From an uncultured Treponema sp. (GTDB taxonomy: Bacteria > Spirochaetota > Spirochaetia > Treponematales > Treponemataceae): a stretch of 55,546 nucleotides of DNA. The stretch spans positions 1-55,546 of the forward strand of contig NZ_CAMCEC010000015.1 of the NCBI RefSeq assembly GCF_945873775.1, given 5' to 3'. Shown here in pieces: positions 17,002 through 24,459 of this stretch (position 1 is the stretch's first letter; the number at the start of each line of letters is the position of its first letter). The notes under the pieces are model-generated. The model made no database searches. It saw only the letters and a program-made list of their open reading frames with translations, and was not told the DNA's origin. A program made the translations under genes and the position numbers.

Positions 17002-17931
17002 TTACCGTGATGATAATTTTCTGAAAAATCTAAACGGAAATTTTATTGCTCTTTCTATGAACATAAGCTTTGCAGCATTTCTGATTTCTTTATCTGAATA
17101 AAACACTCTCAAAGACTCTTTATAGCCGCTCAAATCGTATGAGCATTTTCTTTTTAAGATTATGTAATCCAAATAGAGATTCGCCAAAAATGTTCTGTTC
17201 GCGTTTTTTACACAGACAAAAGTTTCAGGAGTTATATCCTTGTTTCTTAGCAAGTCGCAGATAATTCCAGGATATTCAACGCCAAAAGCATTGAACAAGT
17301 TGTACCTGCCTTTTGGAATTTTGCCTTGAGGAATTTCATCAAGAAGGATTTTGTCGTCAATGACATATTTTTTTCTGTTTTTTTGGCTAAAAAGAATTGT
17401 TGTGTGAGGAAACAAGAAATTGTATACAGTGTCCTTTGGAATTGAATCAAAATCTTCCTTCCAAAATGCCATTCCCGTTGACCATGAAGACCAGTAAGAA
17501 AGTCCTCTTACAAATCCGTCAAAACTATCAAACTCAAAAGTTTTTTCTTTACCAAGCACACCGTTTGTAAAATACACAAACGGCTTTTCCTCTTTATTTT
17601 CGTTTATCCAGTTTATAAAATACTCAAGGGCGCCCGGAACAAGCTTTGTTCTATGGTTTATAAATTTTATGAACAGCCCCTTTGCATTCTTATAGGAATC
17701 AGGCTCGCTCAAAAACTCATAGCCAGAACTTCTAAAATAGAAAAGATTTTCATGATTTTTCTGATATTCATCAAATTTGGCTTTAAATTCCGCATTGTTT
17801 CCGTTGTCCGTAACAACAACCTCAAAAAGCTCATTATCCACACTTTGGGAATAAATGCTGTCAAGAACCGGAAACACCCATTCAATCACGCCATTTGTCG
17901 GAATGCAGAGTGAAATTAAAGGCTGGCTCAC
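17002..17931 (-). CDS. family 2 glycosyltransferase
   Basis: A 309-aa GT-A fold glycosyltransferase. The N-terminal strand-turn motif ISLCIPTNG, the acidic TDNGNN segment near residue 40, and a region near residue 88 around the donor site (IKFINHRTKLVPGALEYFIN) match GT2 organisation, although the canonical DxD is not sharply visible. The C-terminus has a basic amphipathic tail that could lie on the membrane. It probably transfers one sugar during assembly of the surface repeat unit. It is flanked by the sugar aminotransferase and the acyltransferase, all closely spaced on one strand. Confidence 0.8.
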   Translation of the reverse strand: MSQPLISLCIPTNGVIEWVFPVLDSIYSQSVDNELFEVVVTDNGNNAEFKAKFDEYQKNHENLFYFRSSGYEFLSEPDSYKNAKGLFIKFINHRTKLVPGALEYFINWINENKEEKPFVYFTNGVLGKEKTFEFDSFDGFVRGLSYWSSWSTGMAFWKEDFDSIPKDTVYNFLFPHTTILFSQKNRKKYVIDDKILLDEIPQGKIPKGRYNLFNAFGVEYPGIICDLLRNKDITPETFVCVKNANRTFLANLYLDYIILKRKCSYDLSGYKESLRVFYSDKEIRNAAKLMFIERAIKFPFRFFRKLSSR

Positions 17932-17944
17932 CTATATTCTCCTC

Positions 17945-19063
17945 TTATTTTTCAGTAAAACTCTTTCTAAAAGCATTTTTTATATTCAGTATCAAAAACG
18001 CACCTAAGCAAGAAAGTAGAAGCACAAGAATTGCTCTAACAAAAAATCCGAAGAATGAATCTAAATGAAAACCAAGATTAAATTTTATATTGGCTTTCAT
18101 CATAAGAGCTAAAACTATCCCCTCTAGCACATAATGAATCAAGTAAACATAAAAACTCATTTCCGCAAGTTTTAACAAATTCTTTTTTATCTGCAAATTT
18201 GAAAACAGATAAAATATACAAACAGAAAAAAGCAGATTAAATATTTGAAGTGTTTCCGGATCAACAACAATATTGGTTCTTGTTCCGTCATGAATCAAAA
18301 AATAAATAAACTGATTTTTAGAATTTTGCAAAAGTTCTAACTTCAGCAAATACTCAACAGTTAATAAGACAATAGAAAAAACAAGCACCGTAAAAAAAAG
18401 AAATCTGTTACTGTGCTCTTTATTTATTTCTTTTACAAGGTCTCCTGTCATTATTACAGGCAGATAAAAAATCCATCTAATATAGTAAGGAGAACTTATT
18501 TCAAATATATAAAACTGTCCAAAAGCTACAATGTATAGTGTTATATATATATATATATATATATTCTTATAGTAATTTTTCAAAGCCACAAGCAGTGGTG
18601 CAACAGCATAAAAGAATATGATTACGCTCATGAACCATAAATGATAACCATTTCCTGGAATTCCTGTAGCAATCCATTTTTCCAGAAGCAGGAAAAAGAA
18701 ATTTCCAGCACAGGAAAATCCTTCTTTCCTGACTTTCAAGAACACTTCCCACAAAATATAAAGAAATGAAAATATTAATGTCGGAAGTACAATTTTATAA
18801 AACTTGTTAAGATAATATTTCTTTAAATTTTTTAAGATTTTTTTATTTCCAAGTGTAAACGCACCTGAAAGCATAAAAAAGACCGGAACCGCACATCCGG
18901 AAAGAGTAAGAACAAACTGCTGCAATTGATTTTTTTGGGACGTTACGGCATGGATAAAGACGACCGCCGCCATGCATAAAATTCTAAGCAAGTCATACTG
19001 ATTTTCTCGCTTTGAACAATTTGCAGCTGAATGCTCATTTTGATTCGACAGTTCGCCTTTCAC
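17945..19063 (-). CDS. acyltransferase-3 family membrane O-acyltransferase, with an in-frame TA repeat
   Basis: A 372-aa polytopic protein of the OafA/WecH acyltransferase-3 family. The N-terminus has YDLLRILCMAAVVFIHAV with the catalytic-type His. About ten hydrophobic helices follow. Such enzymes O-acylate surface sugars. Near residue 170 the protein reads KNIYIYIYIT, encoded by 11.5 TA units at 18542-18564. Loss or gain of one TA unit would shift the frame and truncate the protein. At present it is in frame. Its first codons overlap the end of the ketoisomerase gene, which suggests co-translation. Confidence 0.85.
   Translation of the reverse strand: MKGELSNQNEHSAANCSKRENQYDLLRILCMAAVVFIHAVTSQKNQLQQFVLTLSGCAVPVFFMLSGAFTLGNKKILKNLKKYYLNKFYKIVLPTLIFSFLYILWEVFLKVRKEGFSCAGNFFFLLLEKWIATGIPGNGYHLWFMSVIIFFYAVAPLLVALKNYYKNIYIYIYITLYIVAFGQFYIFEISSPYYIRWIFYLPVIMTGDLVKEINKEHSNRFLFFTVLVFSIVLLTVEYLLKLELLQNSKNQFIYFLIHDGTRTNIVVDPETLQIFNLLFSVCIFYLFSNLQIKKNLLKLAEMSFYVYLIHYVLEGIVLALMMKANIKFNLGFHLDSFFGFFVRAILVLLLSCLGAFLILNIKNAFRKSFTEK
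18542..18564. repeat. TA dinucleotide repeat (11.5 units) within a coding region
   Basis: An uninterrupted (TA)11T inside the acyltransferase gene. Dinucleotide repeats of this length in coding regions are classic slipped-strand mispairing sites. Confidence 0.9.
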
Positions 19064-19467
19064 TTCTTTACACCCATAATCTTCAAGTATTCATCATAGT
19101 CGCGGATATATTCCTTTCCATCATAGTGCGTGCTTGCAAGAGCAAGAAGAACTGAGTCCGGAGAAAAATCATACATATCTTTCCAGACCATTTTGGGAAG
19201 ATAAATTCCCTGCATCGGGCGGTTAAGTTCAATAACATGTTCGCCGATTCCGTCTGTAACACGCACCTTTGATTTCCCGGCAACATTGATAAGAACAAAT
19301 TCGCTTTCCTTGTTCGCATGCTTTCCGCGGACTATTTCGTTATCAGAGCCATATATATAGAAGACTCTTTTTATTTCAAACGGAATATCCTGCGCGCCTT
19401 CCACAACAACAAGTTTTCCGCGCTCGTCGCCCAAGTCCTTAAAATCGAGAAGTCTACAAAGTTCCAT
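19060..19467 (-). CDS. FdtA/QdtA-like sugar 3,4-ketoisomerase (WxcM family)
   Basis: A 135-aa cupin. It has the family hallmarks: DERGKLVVVEG, DIPFEIKRVFYIYG, RGKHANKESEF, and YLPKMVWKDMYDFSPDSVLLAL ending with the YIRDYDEYL helix. FdtA/QdtA isomerise dTDP-4-keto-6-deoxyglucose to the 3-keto form, which is then aminated by the FdtB-like enzyme encoded nearby. The family usually has RGxHAH; here the last His is Asn (HAN), which may affect the active site or simply be a variant. The ATG at 19467 lies three bases past the stop of a 29-codon FdtA-like fragment. Confidence 0.87.
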   Translation of the reverse strand: MELCRLLDFKDLGDERGKLVVVEGAQDIPFEIKRVFYIYGSDNEIVRGKHANKESEFVLINVAGKSKVRVTDGIGEHVIELNRPMQGIYLPKMVWKDMYDFSPDSVLLALASTHYDGKEYIRDYDEYLKIMGVKK

Positions 19468-19469
19468 GA

Positions 19470-19559
19470 TTAATATTTCTCCAAAGCTGAATTAAAAAAA
19501 GACAAATTTCCCCTGGGGTCACTTATCTTCGGAAGCTGAATGATTTTTGGTTCTTTCAT
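19470..19559 (-). pseudogene. N-terminal remnant of a second FdtA/WxcM-like gene
   Basis: A 29-codon open frame whose start, PKIISDPRGNLS-like (MKEPKIIQLPKISDPRGNL), matches the beginning of WxcM/FdtA proteins. It then runs into unrelated codons and a stop at 19472-19470, just before the intact fdtA-like gene. No good ribosome-binding site is visible. It probably records recombination at the head of the operon; it could also be a short leader peptide. Confidence 0.6.
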
Positions 19560-19831
19560 TGTTTTTTCGTGGGGATAGAGATTAATTTAATTATGTTGTT
19601 TTAGATATTTAAAAACATTCCATTGATAAAATAAAATATTTTGCAAAAAACTCTATTTTACATTTTGGTAAAAACAAGTGATTGACTATAATCTTTGTTT
19701 TAGCATATTGAAAGTCGGACACATATTTTTTAGGAAACATTTTACTGCAAGAATTCGCGAAGTAAATATAGTTAGAATTTGCTGCAATTTTTCAAAAGAT
19801 TACCAGCCGACTATCTTTAAGAAACACTGCA

Positions 19832-19853
19832 AGGTCAAGCCCGATAATGACAT
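19832..19853 (+). repeat. dispersed palindromic intergenic repeat, copy 1 (partial)
   Basis: Contains GGTCAAGCCCGATAATGACA. It shares the core GTCAAG-GA(T/C)AATG(A/G)CA with copies near 28293-28322 and 38036-38065. Its left half is degenerate. Confidence 0.6.
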
Positions 19854-20118
19854 AAAACTATAAAGTCTGATGTTCAGGTTAGTCTTGCGTTGTTGAAATT
19901 TGATTATTAATTAAGTTTTTTTATATTATAGCTGTAAGTCAGGAAATGAAACTAAATTTTGATATTTAGATTCGTTTCCACGCCTTCAACCGTCAATTCC
20001 GCATACACCTCCGCCCTTTCCGCCATGGGGAAAATCCCAGCGTACTAAAAAAGGCTTGGAGCTGTACACGTTTACGTCCCTACCGGACATCAATAAACAG
20101 TTGCAACGTATTTTGTAG

Positions 20119-20148
20119 ATTATAAATCAAATATTAAACCGCTGTCAA
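20119..20148 (-). promoter_or_regulatory. near-consensus sigma-70 promoter of the polysaccharide operon
   Basis: On the minus strand, TTGACA (20148-20143), an 18-bp spacer, then TATAAT (20124-20119). Both hexamers are perfect. Predicted transcription starts near 20112 and gives a leader of about 645 nt before the fdtA-like ATG. Confidence 0.75.
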
Positions 20149-20293
20149 TGAAGAAATTAATAAAGCCTGTCTGCCATTCTCATGACTGTACATCAGTAAA
20201 AACCTCTGCATTCCGATGAAGAACATTTCCTTGCGTAGGAATAACTGGCTGCTTTTTTTTATTTTCGTCAAAAACTTCTGGCAATAGCTTTGT

Positions 20294-20809
20294 TTATAAC
20301 GGCTGAACGAGGTCGTACATAAGGTCGATTTTTTTTACGTTGGGCATCATGTCCAGCTGGATTGTTACGCGGCATCTTTTTTTGTTTACTGCGATTATTT
20401 TTCCTTCAAGGCCTTGGAGAGGTCCTTCAACGACTACGATTTTTTTTCCTGGCTCAAAGTACAGCTTTGAAAATCCCAGCCGCTCGCCGCACCGCTTGAA
20501 CTGCTCCACAACCGCAAGGTCAGCTCCCTTGAGCTCTGTTATGTCGCTGTTGGACTTTAAAAAGTGATAAAAATTTTTCACTGTCTTTAGAGTTGTAACG
20601 GACTCTGTGTTCAAGCAGTCCGCCTCTAAAAAAATGTATCCTGGAAAAAGCGGCTCTTCAAAAGTCTTGCCTTTGCTTGTCCGCATCATTTTCTTGAAGA
20701 AGTAAAACTGAATCTTGCTGCTTTTTTCTATTTCTGAAAGTCTGCTTGCCGCCTCTTCCTTGAACTTTTCCTCGCTTCCAGTCTGCACCATTATGCAGTA
20801 ATTTTCCAT
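20294..20809 (-). CDS. NusG-paralogue processive antiterminator (LoaP/UpxY/RfaH type)
   Basis: A 171-aa NusG-family protein. The NGN domain starts YCIMVQTGSEEKF, has the mid-domain FPGYIFLEADC, and is followed by a C-terminal KOW domain (FEPGKKIVVVEGPLQGLEGKI). It is a specialised paralogue: it lies at the head of a polysaccharide locus, away from the secE-nusG-rplK context of the housekeeping gene. Such proteins load on a leader element and keep RNA polymerase elongating through long surface-polysaccharide operons. The start at 20809 has GGAGAG upstream, and a promoter lies at 20840-20868. A long leader follows before the next gene, where the recruiting element would be expected. Confidence 0.85.
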   Translation of the reverse strand: MENYCIMVQTGSEEKFKEEAASRLSEIEKSSKIQFYFFKKMMRTSKGKTFEEPLFPGYIFLEADCLNTESVTTLKTVKNFYHFLKSNSDITELKGADLAVVEQFKRCGERLGFSKLYFEPGKKIVVVEGPLQGLEGKIIAVNKKRCRVTIQLDMMPNVKKIDLMYDLVQPL

Positions 20810-20839
20810 CTTTGCTCTCCAGTGAGAAATTTAAAGAAA

Positions 20840-20868
20840 AGTTTACCATTAAGATTTTTTATTTGCAA
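20840..20868 (-). promoter_or_regulatory. promoter of the antiterminator gene
   Basis: On the minus strand, TTGCAA (20868-20863), a 17-bp spacer and TAAACT (20845-20840), followed about 30 bp later by the ribosome-binding site and ATG. A moderate sigma-70 match. Confidence 0.55.
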
Positions 20869-20882
20869 TCAGTTTTAAAGTA

Positions 20883-20918
20883 AAAAAATCCTGCCAGTAA
20901 AAACCAGCAGGATTTTTT
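20883..20918 (-). terminator. intrinsic terminator after the efflux operon
   Basis: 12-bp arms (20883-20894 and 20907-20918), AAAAAATCCTGC against its complement, with a 12-bp loop. A T run follows on the minus strand. It separates the RND operon from the antiterminator gene. Confidence 0.85.
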
Positions 20919-20929
20919 GACATAGTTTT

Positions 20930-21247
20930 TTATATTTCAGTTCCGCTGCCTATAAAGCAGCCGATTCCTTCCGTAATAAAGAGCTTTCTAAGCTTGACCA
21001 CAATCTGCTTGATTTTTTCAGCTTCTTCCTCGCTGCAGTAGATTATGTACATTGTGTTGAGCTGCGGCCAAACTGCGTCTCCCAAATGCGGATTGCTGTA
21101 GCCTGCTCCCATTACAGGAGAAATTTTTGTGTAGTGCTTGCCTACTTTGTTTTTTTCAAATTCCTCGGCAAAGTCTTCTTCAAGCGCCTGGGAACATATT
21201 ATTTCAACACGCACACGCTGTATATTTTTTTCGTATTCATCAGCCAT
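20930..21247 (-). CDS. PII-like (PG0541-type) transporter-associated protein
   Basis: A 105-aa protein with a PII-like ferredoxin fold: VRVEIICSQALEEDFAEEF, a central loop region (VMGAGYSNPHLGDAVWPQLN) and MYIIYCSEEEAEKIKQIVVKL. It resembles the PG0541 family often encoded directly after RND efflux pumps. PII-like proteins bind nucleotides or other small molecules and regulate transporters, so control of the adjacent pump is inferred. It starts 20 bp after the pump gene and ends just before the terminator, so it is the last gene of the operon. It is not a canonical GlnB (no T-loop Tyr signature). Confidence 0.78.
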   Translation of the reverse strand: MADEYEKNIQRVRVEIICSQALEEDFAEEFEKNKVGKHYTKISPVMGAGYSNPHLGDAVWPQLNTMYIIYCSEEEAEKIKQIVVKLRKLFITEGIGCFIGSGTEI

Positions 21248-21267
21248 AATTTTCCTCCAACCAAAAA

Positions 21268-24200
21268 CTAAGCGTTGTTTGCTTCAAGGGCTTCAAGCTT
21301 CTTTTGCTGAAGTGCTTCTTTCTTGGCAGCTTTTTTTGCGGCCTTTTTCATTCTTCTTGAGTTTATGATGTAGTAAATAGAAGGCATAAGGAACAGTGTC
21401 ATTACTGAACCGAATGTCATTCCGCCGAATGTTGTAAGAGAAATCGGCTGCATTGAAGTTGAGCCTTCGCCTGGGAAAAACGCCATTGGAGCAAGAGAAA
21501 TAACTGTTGTAAGCGTACTCATCAAGATTGGACGAAGTCTGTTTCTTGCGGCTTCAACACAAGCTTCCTCAAGTTCGTAGCCACGTTTGCGCAAAAGGTT
21601 CGTATAGTCAACAAGAACGATACCGTTGTTTACGATTGTTCCGACCAGAACGAGCATACCCATGATTGTAACAACGCTAAGACGCTGGCTGACCATTGCA
21701 TAAGTCATCATAACTCCGATGAACGAGAACGGAATTGTAAGAATAACAATGAATGGGTCAATCAATGATTCAAACTGGCTTGCCATAACAATGAAAACCA
21801 ATGCCGCGGCAAGAATAATAATCGCGCCGAAGTTCACAACTGCTTCCATCATGTCTTCGTAGTCTCCGCTTATGGAGATTGTTACGGCGTCGTCTTTTGG
21901 AATGTTGTCGTTTATGATCTTTAAAAGCCCTGTCTGAACAACGTCAAGTGAAACTCCAGAAACAGGCTTTGCCTTGACATGGACAATTCTTGACTGGTCT
22001 TCACGAAGGATTGTAACAGGCGAAAGGTTTTCCTCATAATGCGCAAAACTTGAAAGAGGAATTCTTTGTCCCTTTGAATTCACTACAGAAACCTGGTCAA
22101 TATCAGCGAGCTTTTTCTTGTCTTTTTCTGCAAGGCGCACAATAACATCAATGTCGTCTCCAAGTTTTGTGTAGCGGCTGGCGGTTTTTCCGTTGATTGC
22201 GGCATTGATTTCAGAGCCTACGTTATAAATGTTCAAGCCAAGTTCGTACATTCTGTCGCGGTCAACTACGATTTCTGCCTGAGGAAGTCCGTCTTCAACA
22301 TCGCTTGAAACTTCTGTTACAAATTCAGCCGCCTGCTCCTTGAGGATTTTTTCAACTTGGGCAGCTGTGTTGCGGACAAGGTCAAGGTCGTTGCTGCGGA
22401 TGTCGATGCTCATTTCTCCAGAAGACGCGCTGTTTGAATTTGTTGCAAATGAAAGTGTTGCGCCTGGAATTGTGTTAAAGTATTTTCTAAGCTTGTCTTT
22501 TGCAGACTTTTCGTTGTCCCAGCCTTTTTCACGATCTTTTGCTTCGTACAAAGTCCAAGTGATTGCGCCTGTGTTTGTTTCTGAGCTTGAGGAAATTACG
22601 CTTGTTCCGCCGACTGTTACAGATGTGTATTTTACGCCTACAAGTTCTTTCTTTCCGATTTCCTCAAGAGTTCTCAAAGTGTCTTCTGTAACTTCAAGAG
22701 TTGTTCCCATTGGAAGCTCGACTTCAATTCCGACTGTGTTTGAAGCGGATTCAGGCATAAAGATAAAGCCTACAAATTTTACGCTTACTATAGAAAGAAC
22801 AAAACAGCAGACAAGAACAATAATAAATGTCTTTCTGTGGTGAAGAACAAAGCGGACTCCTTTTGCATATCCGTTGTCGAGGTTCAGGAAGAATTTGTTG
22901 AATGCCTGGTTTATTCCGTAGCCGATTCCGCTTTTCCTTTCGTCAACAATCTTGTCGATTTTAAGATAGCTTGAGCAAAGAACTGGAACAAGGGCAATCG
23001 CAACAATCAGCGAGCACATCAATGAGAAAATAATTGTGTAAGCAAGGCTGTCGAACATCTGTCCCATGATTCCAAGTTTTTTTCTAAAGAGAATCATCGG
23101 AAGGAAAACACATACAGATGTCAAAGTTGAAGCGGTTATGGAAGTTACCATTTCCTGGCTTCCGAGGATTGCCGCTACTTTTGGCTTGGCGTCTCTTTGG
23201 CGGTAAGCGTAGATGTTTTCAAGAACAACGATTGAGTTGTCTACAAGCATACCGATTCCAAGGAGAAGTCCCGCCATGGAAATCATGTTTATTGTCATGC
23301 CTTTAAAGTACATGAGCATGAGTGTTACAAATACCGAAATCGGAATTGAAAGTCCGATGATGAATGTACTTTTTAGAGAGCGCAGGAATATGAACAAAAC
23401 TGCAACGGCAAGAAGCGCGCCCTGAACAACAGAAGAAACAACTTCATTGATTGTCTGCTCAATAATGTCTACTGTGTTTGAAGTTTCAACAAGCTCAACT
23501 CCAGCAGGAAGATCCGCCTTGAGTTTTATAATAGCTTTTCTTACGTTCTTTGCGGCTGTAACGGAATTCTTTCCGCTCTGCTTTTGAATCATAAGCATTA
23601 CACAAGGCTTTCCGTCCAAGTAAGCAAGAGTGCTTTCGTCTTTGTAGCCGTCATAAACATCAGCAATATCGCGGAGCTTTACTGTAACAAGTCTTGAACT
23701 GTCCAGGGAATCAGGCTTGTAAGTGATTACCGTGTTCTTGAGGTCTTCTATGCTTTTATATTTTCCGCTCGTTTTAATAGTATAGTTTTTATCGCCAGAA
23801 GTGATTGTTCCGCCTGAGCTTTGAACGTTCTGCGCGCCAATCATCTGTGCGATTGTGGAAATTGAAAGTCCGTAGGCTTCAAGTCGGTCTCTAGGAATAT
23901 CAACGTTTATAGATTCCTCGCGTCCTCCGATAACATTTGCAGAGGCAACACCGTCAAGCTGCTCAAGACGCGGCTGGATTGTGTCCTCGGCGATTGTTCT
24001 GAGCTCTTCCGGGGTCAAGTCGCCCTGAACTACAATGTTCATAATAGGCATCATTGAAGGGTCAAGCTTAAGTGTGATTGGAGAATCTGCGTCATCAGGC
24101 AGATAGCTTCGTACAATATCAATCTTGTCGCGGATTTCTATAGCCGCTGTATCGAGGTTTGTTCCGTAGTCAAACTCAAGAGAGATAATGCTTGCGCCAG

Positions 24201-24456
24201 ACTGAGACTGCGACTGCATTTTTTTAAGTCCGCTAAGTCCGGAAAGAGAGCTTTCCATCGTTCTTGTAAGGCTCTGCTCTACTTCTTCCGGACCTGCATC
24301 GTCATAAGCTGTATAAACAAGCATATACGGTAAGTCCATGTCTGGATACATATCTACCGGCATATCGAATATACAGAAAATTCCCAGTGCGACCATTATA
24401 AAAAAGATCAACACTGTTGTTACTGGTTTATTTACACATTTTTCTGAAAATGTCAT
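21268..24456 (-). CDS. AcrB/HAE1-type RND efflux pump subunit
   Basis: A 1062-aa inner-membrane RND transporter of normal family length, with 12 transmembrane segments in two repeats. The N-terminus is typical (SEKCVNKPVTTVLIFFIMVA, then MPVDMYPDMDLPYMLVYTAY). TM4 carries the proton-relay region GMLVDNSIVVLENIYAYR. The porter domains lie between TM1-2 and TM7-8, and the C-terminus is lysine-rich and cytoplasmic. It exports drugs, bile-type compounds or lipids by proton antiport, with the adaptor and outer-membrane factor encoded upstream. It starts 3 bp after the adaptor gene. The substrate is unknown. Confidence 0.95.
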   Translation of the reverse strand: MTFSEKCVNKPVTTVLIFFIMVALGIFCIFDMPVDMYPDMDLPYMLVYTAYDDAGPEEVEQSLTRTMESSLSGLSGLKKMQSQSQSGASIISLEFDYGTNLDTAAIEIRDKIDIVRSYLPDDADSPITLKLDPSMMPIMNIVVQGDLTPEELRTIAEDTIQPRLEQLDGVASANVIGGREESINVDIPRDRLEAYGLSISTIAQMIGAQNVQSSGGTITSGDKNYTIKTSGKYKSIEDLKNTVITYKPDSLDSSRLVTVKLRDIADVYDGYKDESTLAYLDGKPCVMLMIQKQSGKNSVTAAKNVRKAIIKLKADLPAGVELVETSNTVDIIEQTINEVVSSVVQGALLAVAVLFIFLRSLKSTFIIGLSIPISVFVTLMLMYFKGMTINMISMAGLLLGIGMLVDNSIVVLENIYAYRQRDAKPKVAAILGSQEMVTSITASTLTSVCVFLPMILFRKKLGIMGQMFDSLAYTIIFSLMCSLIVAIALVPVLCSSYLKIDKIVDERKSGIGYGINQAFNKFFLNLDNGYAKGVRFVLHHRKTFIIVLVCCFVLSIVSVKFVGFIFMPESASNTVGIEVELPMGTTLEVTEDTLRTLEEIGKKELVGVKYTSVTVGGTSVISSSSETNTGAITWTLYEAKDREKGWDNEKSAKDKLRKYFNTIPGATLSFATNSNSASSGEMSIDIRSNDLDLVRNTAAQVEKILKEQAAEFVTEVSSDVEDGLPQAEIVVDRDRMYELGLNIYNVGSEINAAINGKTASRYTKLGDDIDVIVRLAEKDKKKLADIDQVSVVNSKGQRIPLSSFAHYEENLSPVTILREDQSRIVHVKAKPVSGVSLDVVQTGLLKIINDNIPKDDAVTISISGDYEDMMEAVVNFGAIIILAAALVFIVMASQFESLIDPFIVILTIPFSFIGVMMTYAMVSQRLSVVTIMGMLVLVGTIVNNGIVLVDYTNLLRKRGYELEEACVEAARNRLRPILMSTLTTVISLAPMAFFPGEGSTSMQPISLTTFGGMTFGSVMTLFLMPSIYYIINSRRMKKAAKKAAKKEALQQKKLEALEANNA

Positions 24457-24459
24457 ATT

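Larger units (their letters stand above)
19560..20293. other. long leader between antiterminator gene and first polysaccharide gene; gene remnants
   Basis: About 730 bp with no intact gene. It contains a minus-strand promoter with TTGACA and TATAAT, a dispersed repeat copy at 19832-19853, and several short protein-like frames. These are a plus-strand frame at 20023-20118 ending LPDINKQLQRIL, a minus-strand 24-codon frame at 19952-20026, and a minus-strand frame ending GRQALLISSLTAV just before the promoter. They look like decayed genes or a mobile-element tail. A small GGGA/TCCC hairpin lies near 20027-20040. No ops (GGCGGTAG) or JUMPStart match was found. Confidence 0.6.

Noticed and set aside
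19678..19863. 61-aa plus-strand open frame in the leader region
   Set aside because: No ribosome-binding site, no recognised family, Phe/Ile/Lys-rich as expected by chance in A+T-rich DNA, and it overlaps a dispersed repeat.
22340..22843. 167-aa open frame opposite the RND pump gene
   Set aside because: It lies wholly antisense to a strongly conserved coding sequence and has no recognisable motif or ribosome-binding site; a shadow of the pump's codons.
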